In this document: positions 8,357-15,302 of the stretch, in pieces
How positions within the stretch are numbered: position 1 is the first letter of the stretch
How the letters are laid out: every line of letters begins with the position of its first letter
NCBI GenBank assembly: GCA_024998705.1
Contig: JACOEF010000393.1
Coordinates: 1 to 20,050 of the forward strand
From: Nitrospira sp.
GTDB taxonomy: Bacteria > Nitrospirota > Nitrospiria > Nitrospirales > Nitrospiraceae
Reading direction: 5' to 3'
DNA: 20,050 nt
Made by a program: the position numbers and the translations under genes
Notes under the pieces: generated by a model
What the model was told of the DNA's origin: nothing
Seen by the model: only the letters and a program-made list of their open reading frames with translations
Databases searched by the model: none

Positions 8357-8848
8357 GTGGCTATCCGTCCGATTCTGCAGTATCCCCACCAGGCACTCAA
8401 ATCCACGAACGCCGCCGTCGTCCCCTCCGATCCGGCCGTGCAAGCGGTGGTTCAAGATATGCTGGATACGCTCGCCGCATCACCCGGCGTGGCACTGGCG
8501 GCACCCCAGATCGGACAGGCGGTGCAGGTGATCGTCGTCGATGTGTCGCGCAAGAAAGGCGAGCGAGGCCATGGATTGGTCGTGCTGTTAAACCCGGTCA
8601 TTCTCTCGCTGGAAGGGAAAAAAAGCGTGCGGGAAGGCTGCCTGAGCGTACCGGACTATACGGGTAATGTGCTGCGCTACGAAGAGGCGCTGGTGGAGGG
8701 GCTGACACCCGAGGGCCGGGTCGTCACGGTGAGTGCGTCAGGATTCGAGGCGCTCGCCTTTCAGCATGAAGTGGACCATCTGAACGGCCTGCTCTTCCTC
8801 GACCGCATTGAGTCGCTCAGCACCGATCTCTTCAGACGAAAAAAATAA
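8357..8848 (+). CDS. def: Peptide deformylase
   Basis: This enzyme removes the formyl group from the N-terminal methionine of new proteins using a bound divalent metal. All three family motifs are present in the 163-residue product: GVALAAPQIG (44-53, motif I), EGCLS (93-97, motif II, Cys95 as metal ligand) and QHEVDH (136-141, motif III, His137 and His141 as ligands with catalytic Glu138). Motif I has Ala where the consensus has the second Gly. The start is GTG at 8357, 2 bp after the ACT gene stop, without an obvious ribosome binding site. Translation is therefore probably coupled. The usual neighbour fmt is absent here. Confidence 0.95.
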   Translation: MAIRPILQYPHQALKSTNAAVVPSDPAVQAVVQDMLDTLAASPGVALAAPQIGQAVQVIVVDVSRKKGERGHGLVVLLNPVILSLEGKKSVREGCLSVPDYTGNVLRYEEALVEGLTPEGRVVTVSASGFEALAFQHEVDHLNGLLFLDRIESLSTDLFRRKK

Positions 8849-8865
8849 CGCTCGATACCGACGAA

Positions 8866-9333
8866 TCATTTTCTCGGCCGCCATCCCTTGAGGCGCGCCG
8901 CGATAGCCTCATGCTGTTCCGCGGTAAGCATTGCCGACAAAGCATCACGGCGAAATCTGGCGCGACTACTGTCCTGCCGACTCGCGAGGGAATACCAGAA
9001 GTACGCCTCCAGTACGTCCTGCGTCACGCCCTGCCCCTGCTCATACAACATGCCCATGTCCCGTTGCGCTAAGGCGTGGCCCTGATCGGCCGCCAACTGC
9101 AGCCATCGCACCGCTTCGGCCTCATCGGTATCGCCAAGACTGCCCGTGAGCAGGACCTGCCCCAACATCCACTGAGCATTCGCATCCCCCTGCCCGGCGA
9201 GCGCCTGCAGCTGATGTTGGGAGGACGGATCGGCCATGGCGAACGGCAGCGGACGACACACCAGCACCATCGTCGCCAGCAGCACCCATCTCCATCCGGC
9301 AGGAGTCGTCACCCGCGCGGCCCGTCCGTCCAC
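8866..9333 (-). CDS. Exported Sel1-repeat protein
   Basis: The product is a small protein of about 155 residues with Sel1-like (TPR-type) repeats: DANAQWMLGQVLLTG, EAVRWLQLAADQGHALAQRDMGMLYEQG and EAYFWYSLAS. These alpha-helical repeats usually mediate protein contacts. A hydrophobic stretch (WRWVLLATMVLVCRPLPFAMA) before ADPSS looks like a signal peptide, so periplasmic location is likely. The start is uncertain. Tandem GTG codons at 9336 and 9333 follow the strong purine run GGAGGGGAGG (9348-9339), so 9333 is chosen. GTG 9312, or ATG 9372 or 9378, are alternatives, and the frame stays open to 9438. The gene converges on def with 17 bp between the stops. Confidence 0.75.
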   Translation of the reverse strand: MDGRAARVTTPAGWRWVLLATMVLVCRPLPFAMADPSSQHQLQALAGQGDANAQWMLGQVLLTGSLGDTDEAEAVRWLQLAADQGHALAQRDMGMLYEQGQGVTQDVLEAYFWYSLASRQDSSRARFRRDALSAMLTAEQHEAIAARLKGWRPRK

Positions 9334-9336
9334 CAC

Positions 9337-9800
9337 CGCCTCCCCTCCGCGAGAACAGTCACACGCCCACATAACCATCGCACCTATGCATGCCACCGAC
9401 CCAATTCCACTCCGCCGCCCCACACCGCAACGTCGCAAACGGCAGGCACACGAGGTACGTCAATATCCGACCCTTCAGCCCTCCAGCCCGTGGCGACCGA
9501 GAAGCCCCCGATCCGTCCGCAAGTACCGACGCTCGCAGGTCTGTTGGCTCATGTACCAACAAGAGGCCGGTGGTCAGACGCGCCAATGCGACTACCATGC
9601 TGCCACGCAGAACATGATTCGTGTATTCCTGTAAAGCCGCGGCCATCTTACCATTACAGCTATATGACATACATACATCCAGACAAACCTCACCCCAGGC
9701 TCCACATCGAGCCCCCAAGCGATCTCCTTTTCTTTCAGCACCCGGCAGTGTACAGTCACCCCAGGCGATCCCTCCGCAACAGCCCCTACGCGTGAGCCTT
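9337..9800. other. 464-bp stretch without a firmly supported gene
   Basis: The region separates the divergent Sel1 and pseudouridine synthase genes. It must hold their promoters, but no clear -35/-10 pair stands out. A minus-strand frame runs from about 9648 (MAAALQEYTNHVLRGS) to a stop at 9359, 22 nt before the Sel1 start. The translated text is plausible (ALARLTTGLLLVHEPTDLRA), but codon third positions look only mildly GC-biased and no good ribosome binding site precedes it. It remains a possible small gene (about 95 residues), not a called one. Confidence 0.4.
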
Positions 9801-10691
9801 ATGAGCACAACAGGTCATCCGAAATCCATGGCGCAGGACCAGGCACAACCGTCGCGACTGGTTCCGGCTGCCAGAAATCCAGCGCGGGGCACGCCACGCC
9901 CGAAGGCAACCACCGCCAAACGAGTCACACTGGATCGTCTACTCTCCAAACTGGGCATTGCCAGCCGGAGTCAGGCACAGGAATGGATCAGAGCAGGACG
10001 AGTTCGCATCAATCAACGCCTGGTACGCACACCAAACATCTGGGTGGACTGGCCCGACGATGTCGTCTCACTGGACGATCAACCGATCCAGCAGAGTCCC
10101 CCGCGGTTTATTCTCTTCCATAAACCCAAAGGTGTGGTGACGACACATCAAGACGAAAAGGGCCGACAGACCATTTTCGATGTGCTTCCCCCGGAGATGC
10201 AACGCCTGCATGCGGTTGGCCGATTGGATCAGGCAACAAGTGGACTCCTCCTGCTCACGAACGACTCGACACTCTCCAGCTTCCTGACCGATGTGAGGCA
10301 GCAGGTGCCCCGCCTGTATCTGGTCACTGTGCGCGGAGAGGTCACGGACGAGACGGCTCAAGCGTTGCTCGACGGCGTACATGATCAGGGCGAGCATTTG
10401 CACTGCGCATCCGTCACGATTCAGAAGCGTTCAGGGCGCGAATCCCACCGGGCCGTCACGTTGACCGAGGGCAAGAATCGCGAGATCCGGCGGCTATTCA
10501 AGGTCCTGGGACATGAAGTGACCAGGTTACGGCGGATTCAGTTCGGCCCCTTCACACTCGGCGATCTTCAACCAGGCGCCTGGCGCGAACTCCCGATCGA
10601 AGCCGCCCGAGCGCAACTCCAATTGCCGCCGGCCGAGACGGCACGGGTATCCCAGGCGAAAACAAACCTGCTCCATAAGCGCGCAACCTGA
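9801..10691 (+). CDS. Pseudouridine synthase, RsuA/RluB/RluE/RluF family
   Basis: This enzyme isomerises a specific uridine in ribosomal RNA to pseudouridine. The 296-residue product has a basic N-terminal tail and an S4 RNA-binding domain (VTLDRLLSKLGIASRSQA to about VSLDDQPI). The catalytic domain follows with FHKPKGVVTTHQDEKGRQT, then GRLDQATSGLLLLTND, where the aspartate of GRLD is the catalytic residue. The C-terminal signature is EGKNREIRRLFKVLGHEV. The target uridine (16S or 23S) cannot be told from the sequence. The LxRxQFGPF-type ending is closer to RluB than to RsuA, but that is a judgement. The start is uncertain: ATG 9801 is used, with in-frame GTG 9792 and ATG 9828 possible, and none has a strong ribosome binding site. 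Confidence 0.92.
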   Translation: MSTTGHPKSMAQDQAQPSRLVPAARNPARGTPRPKATTAKRVTLDRLLSKLGIASRSQAQEWIRAGRVRINQRLVRTPNIWVDWPDDVVSLDDQPIQQSPPRFILFHKPKGVVTTHQDEKGRQTIFDVLPPEMQRLHAVGRLDQATSGLLLLTNDSTLSSFLTDVRQQVPRLYLVTVRGEVTDETAQALLDGVHDQGEHLHCASVTIQKRSGRESHRAVTLTEGKNREIRRLFKVLGHEVTRLRRIQFGPFTLGDLQPGAWRELPIEAARAQLQLPPAETARVSQAKTNLLHKRAT

Positions 10692-11012
10692 GTGCCACCC
10701 ACCCCATCCGTCAGCTGAAGTCCTACCAGGCTACGGCGGATAACTCCCTGAAAATCGGCCTCACCGCTGACCCCTTACGCCTGTTCCTCCACGCGTTTCA
10801 GGCTCTCTGTCGCGGCAGGTGAAAGAACTTGCCAACCTGCTTGCCTATGCTATGGTGAATAGAGCAAACGAAATTTCTGAGAGTGACTTTCCGCATTGTC
10901 GTAACAGTCGCCCCCAGTTGTAGTCCACTCCAACCAAGACTCGCAGCCACCCTGTGATATGGGAATGGCTTCCCTGCAATCGCAGGAGGCGCAATAGAGG
11001 AGCACGAGAGCA
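10692..11012. other. Intergenic region upstream of the CuA-like gene
   Basis: This 321-bp stretch lies between the pseudouridine synthase and the small exported protein gene. It contains a candidate promoter (10829-10856), a small CCTGC-AATC-GCAGG hairpin at 10973-10986 and GAGGAG at 10997-11002 as the ribosome binding site. No convincing open frame or RNA gene is visible in the remainder. Confidence 0.5.
10829..10856 (+). promoter_or_regulatory. Candidate sigma-70-type promoter
   Basis: TTGCCA (10829-10834) and TATGGT (10851-10856) are separated by 16 bp, about 157 bp upstream of the CuA-like gene start. The match to TTGACA/TATAAT is moderate, so this is a suggestion only. Confidence 0.3.
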
Positions 11013-11462
11013 ATGCACCACATGACAAAGCGATTGGCAACCATGGTCACCATGTTGGCGTTTGTCGCCACCGTCGCCGGACCGACGATAACGGCTGCGG
11101 CCACCCCGGAGAAGGCCCCGGTCGAGATTAAGGTACGGGTCAGTGAAAAGGGATTCATGGATGAGAAGGGCCGGACCTATGGACCGAAACGAGCCCTGCA
11201 GATTCCCAAGGATACGGTGGTTAAGATCACCTTCGTCTTCAGTGAAGAAATGACCAGTCTGGCCGTGGGAGACACGCACCAGATTACGATCAGGGCCGAA
11301 GACGGCTGGAAACAGGAGACCGGCTCAGTCTGGGTGATGAACCGGGAATCGAGCGTGAGTTTTGTCGCCGGAGAGAAGGGCCGAACGCAATATCGAGCCT
11401 ATTGTATCCTCGACTGCATCGGGATGGAGCACCTCACGAACCTGCTGATCCAGGTCGTCTAA
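11013..11462 (+). CDS. Small exported cupredoxin-like protein with CuA-like Cys/His cluster
   Basis: The 149-residue product has a signal peptide (MTKRLATMVTMLAFVATVAG, cleavage near TAAA, residues 27-30) and a single beta-rich domain. Near the C-terminus is YCILDCIGMEHL with C131, C135, M138 and H140. Upstream, H89 lies in GDTHQITI, where cupredoxin-type proteins place their first histidine ligand. The C-x3-C spacing copies the binuclear CuA site of cytochrome oxidase subunit II and nitrous oxide reductase. However, His follows after four residues instead of three, and the usual Met three residues later is absent. A copper-binding or electron-transfer role in the periplasm is therefore inferred, not shown. 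The ATG at 11013 has GAGGAG 10 nt upstream. No oxidase genes are nearby. Confidence 0.6.
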   Translation: MHHMTKRLATMVTMLAFVATVAGPTITAAATPEKAPVEIKVRVSEKGFMDEKGRTYGPKRALQIPKDTVVKITFVFSEEMTSLAVGDTHQITIRAEDGWKQETGSVWVMNRESSVSFVAGEKGRTQYRAYCILDCIGMEHLTNLLIQVV

Positions 11463-11481
11463 AGCGGCAACGCTCGTCGTT

Positions 11482-11621
11482 CGTATCTCGTCTCTCGTCC
11501 GCAGAAACGAGCCTATGGCATACAGCTCATCCCGTATGGCCTATGGCCAGAAATCGAGATTGGGCGGCTTTATTTTCAGCTATACGCCACCAGCCATACA
11601 CTCTGACCTTGCCGAGATACG
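11482..11621. repeat. Structured intergenic repeat element
   Basis: The element is bounded by the inverted 9-mers CGTATCTCG (11482-11490) and CGAGATACG (11613-11621). Inside are further inverted or repeated blocks: CCTATGGC twice (near 11512 and 11538), and GTATGGC (about 11534) against GCCATAC (about 11593). It ends next to a doubled GCTTCAC. A sub-block recurs at 5083-5110. No open frame is supported. The features suggest a small dispersed palindromic element of the REP or MITE kind, without transposase. Confidence 0.5.
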
Positions 11622-11675
11622 CTTCACGCTTCACGGATGTCGAGAACGACGCCGGCGGGATTTTTCCGCATACTG

Positions 11676-12095
11676 TTAATACCCTCGTCCGGTACTGCCT
11701 ACTCCACCCCCACTCATCCGATTCAGCGGAAGGGCCTCATACTTGGTCTTCAGCTCCGGATGTTGCGCGAGATATCCTTTGACTGCCGCATCATCAGCAA
11801 ACACATCCTTGCTGCGGGCACGATAATCTTAAAGCGTTAAGCCATGCTTGGACAAGAGTGTGGTCAGTTTCGCGTTGATGTCGTCGCTCATCTCCTTCAT
11901 TTTTTCCGGCGACGGCCGCTGCCCGGACCCGTAAGACTCTCCGCCCTTGAAATAATTCGTCATCATTTCGCCGATTTCGATACGGGCGTTCACAAACTTC
12001 TCCACATCTGCCGGCTCCGCCGCCAGACCATTCCCTGCGAACAGCACGACGCCCAATGAGACCCCGACGATATGACGTGAGAGATACATACTCAT
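11676..12095 (-). pseudogene. Small exported protein gene interrupted by an in-frame TAA
   Basis: From ATG 12095 the frame gives 88 residues: a signal peptide (MSMYLSRHIVGVSLGVVLFA, cleavage near GLAAE) and a soluble helical segment ending KHGLTL at TAA 11829-11831. In the same frame, translation continues for 50 more protein-like residues (DYRARSKDVFADDAAVKGYL, then AQHPELKTKYEALPLNR) to a second TAA at 11676-11678. A single CAA to TAA change (Gln to stop, giving LTLQDYRAR) would explain this. GAGGAGAC precedes the start and a promoter-like sequence lies upstream. I do not recognise the family. The 88-residue product may still be made, or the gene may be inactive, or the stop may be a sequencing error. 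Confidence 0.7.
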
Positions 12096-12141
12096 AATGT
12101 CTCCTCAGCGAATGGAATCAACAACGTGATTACTATCGGGC

Positions 12142-12170
12142 ATCATACCATTTCAGACCACTACTGTGCA
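12142..12170 (-). promoter_or_regulatory. Candidate extended -10 promoter of the interrupted secreted-protein gene
   Basis: Read on the minus strand, TGCACA (12170-12165) and TATGAT (12147-12142) are 17 bp apart. TGG directly before the -10 hexamer fits the extended -10 form. The site lies about 47 bp upstream of the ATG at 12095. An intact-looking promoter would fit a recently broken gene or one that is still expressed. Confidence 0.42.
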
Positions 12171-12309
12171 TGGAAGGCGAGACTCGTACGGCCTGATTCG
12201 ATCGACAACCGCGTCCGAATCACCGTGGCAGTCCACGTGGGAATACGTTCGAGCAGGGTCCTGCAGGTGTGAGCCGGTGAGAAGCCGGATGGTGAATGTT
12301 TAGGCAGGA

Positions 12310-13038
12310 CTACCCTCCACCTAAGACCGCTCGAACAACGGAGGCGAGATCATTGAGCGCTTGAGCCCCGTCGCCTACATAGACCGAGCCGTGCATTGTT
12401 GCGACAGTCTTCGGGTGCAGCGCCGCCAGCCGTTGTATCGTCGGATCCGTCAGTGTGCAATAGGGCATGTAATTCGCCAGCGGGCCCTGCTGATATTCCA
12501 CTAGCACGTCCCGACATCGGCCGACCACATCCGAATGGGTGACCGGTTCCACATTGCCGCCTTGATGAAAGAGATCGGAACAGATCAGCGTCCGCTGCGT
12601 CTCTTCGAACATCAAACCCGACTCCCAACAATGCGGCACATGCGGCGTAGCCAGAAAACGAAAACGGTACTTCCCGGTCTCCAACACCTCGCCGTCCGCC
12701 ATGCCCTTTGCAGGTCGGAGCGCGAGACAATCGTCCACACTCACGAGTTTGCCCACCAGGCTACAGACTGCCTCAGACTGCGGGGCCAACTGTTGCCACT
12801 CCGGCAGCGACCCGCATTCGTCGGCCTCATAATGGCTGAAGCCGATCCAGCGCAACGCCCGGATGTCGATCAGCGACGCCACCGCCTCCTTCACCGCCGG
12901 AAACAGTGCTCTGGGGCCGGTGTGATACAGGAGCGGCTCGGCATCACGAACTAAAAACTGGCTGAATTGCAGGTTCAACGGTTCGAGGTAGGTGGTGATG
13001 CGAAACAGGTCCGGAGCGACTTCGGTGATCTGTGCCAT
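12310..13038 (-). CDS. Standalone di-iron metallo-beta-lactamase-fold protein (ODP/flavodiiron-like)
   Basis: This 242-residue protein matches the metallo-beta-lactamase half of flavodiiron proteins. The ligand series is H69-x-E71-x-D73 ([10 protein letters not shown]), H133 or H136 ([11 protein letters not shown]), D155 (CSDLF) and H216 (TMHGSV). The HxExD form with Glu and Asp is the di-iron signature, in contrast to HxHxDH of zinc beta-lactamases and glyoxalases. No flavodoxin or rubredoxin domain is attached, as in single-domain oxygen-binding di-iron proteins. A role in sensing or reducing oxygen or nitric oxide is inferred; electron donors are not encoded nearby. The ATG follows GGAGG by about 5 nt. 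It lies 100 bp downstream of the MazG-like gene on the same strand. Confidence 0.85.
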   Translation of the reverse strand: MAQITEVAPDLFRITTYLEPLNLQFSQFLVRDAEPLLYHTGPRALFPAVKEAVASLIDIRALRWIGFSHYEADECGSLPEWQQLAPQSEAVCSLVGKLVSVDDCLALRPAKGMADGEVLETGKYRFRFLATPHVPHCWESGLMFEETQRTLICSDLFHQGGNVEPVTHSDVVGRCRDVLVEYQQGPLANYMPYCTLTDPTIQRLAALHPKTVATMHGSVYVGDGAQALNDLASVVRAVLGGG

Positions 13039-13138
13039 ACATCCTCCAGAAGGAATGAGGAGGTACCGTACCTAGCGGATTAGCCTGGTTCAAGATGCAC
13101 AACACCGCTAGAGACGGATGTGCACTCGGTGCGCCCGA

Positions 13139-13483
13139 TCATTCATCATATTTCCGGGCATTGCCGTAGGACTTCTCGACGGGATACTTGGCCTCGTTCT
13201 TCTTCAACTTCGACAGCACCGCAGCATTCACATCCAGACCCAGATCATGACAAAGGTAGGACAGCAGAATCACTACATCGGCAATTTCATCCTCCACACG
13301 CACCCGTGCGGGGCTTTCCAGAAGACGGGCCGCCTCGTCATGAGATTTCCACTGGAAGACCTCGAGCAACTCGCTCGCCTCGACGGTGATGGCCGCCGCG
13401 AGTTCCTTGGGCTTGTGAAACTGCTCCCAATCGCGCTTCCGTCGAAACTCCAGCACCGCAGCCAACACGTTGTCGTTCAACAT
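13139..13483 (-). CDS. MazG-like nucleotide pyrophosphohydrolase
   Basis: This 114-residue all-alpha NTP pyrophosphatase cleaves nucleoside triphosphates to monophosphate and pyrophosphate, usually to clear non-canonical or surplus nucleotides. The magnesium-binding motifs are visible: E35-x-x-E38 (EASELLEVFQW) and E66-x-x-D69 (EDEIADVVI). The N-terminal FRRKRDWEQFHKPKELAAAI is typical of the short RS21-C6/dCTPase-like branch. The length equals a single MazG domain. The start ATG 13483 has only a weak GGGAATG upstream. It probably heads a transcript into the di-iron MBL gene, although the 100-bp gap could hold a promoter. Confidence 0.9.
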   Translation of the reverse strand: MLNDNVLAAVLEFRRKRDWEQFHKPKELAAAITVEASELLEVFQWKSHDEAARLLESPARVRVEDEIADVVILLSYLCHDLGLDVNAAVLSKLKKNEAKYPVEKSYGNARKYDE

Positions 13484-13619
13484 CGGGGTTCATTCCCGCG
13501 AATCACGTACCGGATCAGGCGCGAACAACTGACACGAACAATACGTTGCTCGCCGGGGTTAGAATAAGTTCGTGACACAAGACACAGCGTCCATTTGTGC
13601 AAGAGACGCTATCGCTGGT

Positions 13620-13706
13620 TGGTGCGGGAGGCGGGACTTGAACCCGCACACCTTTTACAGTACAGGATTTTAAGTCCTGGGCGTCTGCCGATTCCGCCAC
13701 TCCCGC
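13620..13706 (-). tRNA. tRNA-Leu (anticodon TAA)
   Basis: On the minus strand the acceptor stem pairs GCGGGAG (13706-13700) with CTCCCGC (13630-13624). Discriminator A is at 13623 and CCA is encoded at 13622-13620. The anticodon stem CAGGA/TCCTG encloses the loop CTTAAAA, giving anticodon TAA, which reads UUA leucine codons. A long variable arm (class II) and the T-arm GCGGGTTCAAGTCCCGC complete the cloverleaf. Confidence 0.96.
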
Positions 13707-13787
13707 AGAGAGAAACGTATCGGGGCGAAATCTAACATCGGGCTCCCGGGGGGTCAAGCGATCGGCAGAACATCTTCACACGTGCAA

Positions 13788-13815
13788 ACGGCCTGTCCCT
13801 CCCGAGACAGGCCGT
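13788..13815 (-). terminator. Hairpin terminator downstream of the YtxH-type gene
   Basis: A perfect 10-bp stem, ACGGCCTGTC (13788-13797) and GACAGGCCGT (13806-13815), encloses an 8-nt loop. It lies 48 bp past the minus-strand stop of the YtxH-type gene. On the minus strand the stem is followed by only a short TT, so termination is likely but not certain. It separates that gene from the tRNA. Confidence 0.55.
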
Positions 13816-13843
13816 TGCAGTGTTATTCCCCTATCGAAACCAG

Positions 13844-13859
13844 TGCCGGCAAGCCGGCA
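13844..13859. repeat. Short GC-rich palindrome
   Basis: TGCCGGC, AA, GCCGGCA form a 7-bp hairpin 3 bp beyond the YtxH-type stop codon. With the adjoining bases the minus strand reads GCCTGCCGGC, similar to the GCCTGCC-type palindrome at 4274-4292. It may belong to the same small repeat class. Confidence 0.45.
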
Positions 13860-13862
13860 GGC

Positions 13863-14114
13863 TTACGCGGCTTCTTTGTGTTCGTCTCTCTTCACCAATG
13901 CTTTGCTGCGTTCCACCATAGTGGACACGCCGCTCTTCACCGAGCGGCTGAACCGAGTGGCCTGGACCTGCGCCCGCTTCGCATACCGCGCCACGTCACG
14001 CCTCGTTTCCGCCCCGCTCTTCGGAGCCAGGAGCAGCCCCAGCGCCGCACCCACAACTGCTCCCCCTCCGATAATGGCTGCAATCTTCGCTGCTTCACGC
14101 CCCTTGGTAGACAT
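13863..14114 (-). CDS. YtxH domain membrane protein
   Basis: This is an 83-residue protein with one glycine-rich transmembrane helix (about residues 9-29, IAAIIGGGAVVGAALGLLL) followed directly by APKSGAETRRDV. That is the hallmark of the YtxH family. The rest is a charged amphipathic helix (RAQVQATRFSRSVKSGVSTM). The family is often linked to general or envelope stress, without a defined activity. ATG 14114 is chosen over longer in-frame options because GGGAGG lies 8 nt upstream. A hairpin terminator follows the gene. Confidence 0.85.
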   Translation of the reverse strand: MSTKGREAAKIAAIIGGGAVVGAALGLLLAPKSGAETRRDVARYAKRAQVQATRFSRSVKSGVSTMVERSKALVKRDEHKEAA

Positions 14115-14441
14115 CGTGACATCCTCCCTTTGGTACAACAAGGTTTACTGTCCACTGACTTTCGGCGAGAGCTACTAATGACTACAGCATCAACTGTGCC
14201 AGAGCCGCGTGAAGCAGATTCATTGGGTATTTCTGCGATGCGGCGAAATCAGGTTAGCGACTTCTCATAAAGGGTGCTGTTTTGTGAACAACGGAAGGAG
14301 ACAACCGTTTCAGAAAAGCGACAGCTGTTCAGAGAGCAATCCGCTGATCGGGCTGCAGGCCTTGTCCGGCGCGGCTTCGAGCCCCGCCTTGCATTGCATA
14401 ACAGGCTCACATAAGATCGCGAAACTATGTGGGGTCCCTCT
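14115..14441. other. Intergenic region between the YtxH-type gene and lgt
   Basis: The 327-bp region lies between divergent genes. It contains a good promoter for lgt (14389-14417). A 30-codon frame at 14178-14270 lacks a ribosome binding site and is not called. No RNA gene or long repeat was seen. Confidence 0.5.
14389..14417 (+). promoter_or_regulatory. Likely sigma-70-type promoter of lgt
   Basis: TTGCAT (14389-14394), a 17-bp spacer and TAAGAT (14412-14417) make a good consensus match. The predicted start of transcription near 14424 is almost on top of the ATG at 14427 but leaves a leader of about 18 nt before the ATG at 14442. This supports the downstream start of lgt. Confidence 0.5.
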
Positions 14442-15275
14442 ATGTTGTCCTCGTTGCACGCCATTGTGTATCCCGATATCGACCCGGTCTTCTTGCGGGT
14501 AGGGCCACTCCAGTTCCGGTGGTACGGCTTGATGTATCTCATCGGACTCACCCTGGCCTATTTCATCATTGAAGCCAGGGCCAGAGCCCAAAAGCTGCCG
14601 CTGAATAAGGACCAGGTCTACGATATGATCGTCTACGCGGCAGTCGGCGTCTTCGCCGGAGGCCGATTAGGCCATGTTCTGTTCTATAACCTCTCCTACT
14701 ATCTGGAGAATCCGCTTAAGGTTTTCGCCGTCTGGGAAGGCGGTATGTCGTTCCATGGCGGCCTGATCGGCACGATTGTGGCCCTCATCCTGTTTGCCAG
14801 GCGGCAAGGCATGACGGTCCTGACGATTGCCGACCTTGCGGCCGGTGTGACCCCGGTGGGTCTCGGACTGGGGCGAATTGGCAATTTCATCAACGGCGAA
14901 CTGTACGGCCGCCCCACCGACGTAGACTGGTGTATGGTGTTCCCGGCCGGCGGCATGGCCTGCCGCCATCCTTCCCAGCTGTATGAAGCGTTCCTGGAAG
15001 GGCTGCTGCTCTTTACCGTACTCTGGCTGATCACGCGCCGCCTTCCGCCACCGGGAACCGTCTTCGGCGCCTTCCTGATAGGCTATGGGATCTGCCGGAT
15101 TGTAGTGGAGTTTTTTCGCGAGCCGGATGCGCAAATTGGATTCATCGTCGGCACGATTTCGATGGGGCAGATGCTCAGCATTCCCATGATCGTGGCGGGA
15201 GCGGTTATCCTGGCGATCGCGTCGCAACGAAAACGCCCGCTCCAACCAGACTCAGGTTCAGCCGCCCCGCTCTGA
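14442..15275 (+). CDS. lgt: Prolipoprotein diacylglyceryl transferase
   Basis: Lgt is an inner-membrane enzyme that moves diacylglyceryl from phosphatidylglycerol to the lipobox cysteine of prelipoproteins, the first step of lipoprotein maturation. The 277-residue, multi-helix product shows the family motifs: FRWYGLMYLIGL, AGGRLGHVLFYN, WEGGMSFHGGLIG (H105), the signature GLGRIGNFINGELYGRP (R145, N148), RHPSQLYEA and FREPDAQIG. An upstream in-frame ATG at 14427 exists. ATG 14442 is preferred because the protein then begins MLSSLHAIVYPDIDPVF like its relatives, and because of the promoter position. The only Shine-Dalgarno-like sequence is GTGGGG. It is convergent with a lipoprotein gene. Confidence 0.96.
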   Translation: MLSSLHAIVYPDIDPVFLRVGPLQFRWYGLMYLIGLTLAYFIIEARARAQKLPLNKDQVYDMIVYAAVGVFAGGRLGHVLFYNLSYYLENPLKVFAVWEGGMSFHGGLIGTIVALILFARRQGMTVLTIADLAAGVTPVGLGLGRIGNFINGELYGRPTDVDWCMVFPAGGMACRHPSQLYEAFLEGLLLFTVLWLITRRLPPPGTVFGAFLIGYGICRIVVEFFREPDAQIGFIVGTISMGQMLSIPMIVAGAVILAIASQRKRPLQPDSGSAAPL

Positions 15276-15302
15276 AGCGCGGGCGGCCGTTGCCGCACCC
15301 TG

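Noticed and set aside
9076..9795. 239-residue plus-strand frame
   Set aside because: It overlaps the Sel1 gene antisense. The product is rich in Pro, His, Arg and Ser without domain character, so it is a shadow frame.
11829..11831. Recoding (programmed readthrough) as the explanation of the TAA
   Set aside because: TAA is not used for selenocysteine or pyrrolysine, and no structure downstream of the stop suggests recoding. A point mutation is simpler.
12310..13038. Glyoxalase II or beta-lactamase
   Set aside because: The metal motif is HxExD, not HxHxDH, which points to the di-iron flavodiiron branch.
13515..13757. 80-residue minus-strand frame across the tRNA
   Set aside because: It reads straight through tRNA-Leu, a frequent false gene call.
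14178..14270. 30-codon plus-strand frame before lgt
   Set aside because: It has no ribosome binding site and no recognisable features.
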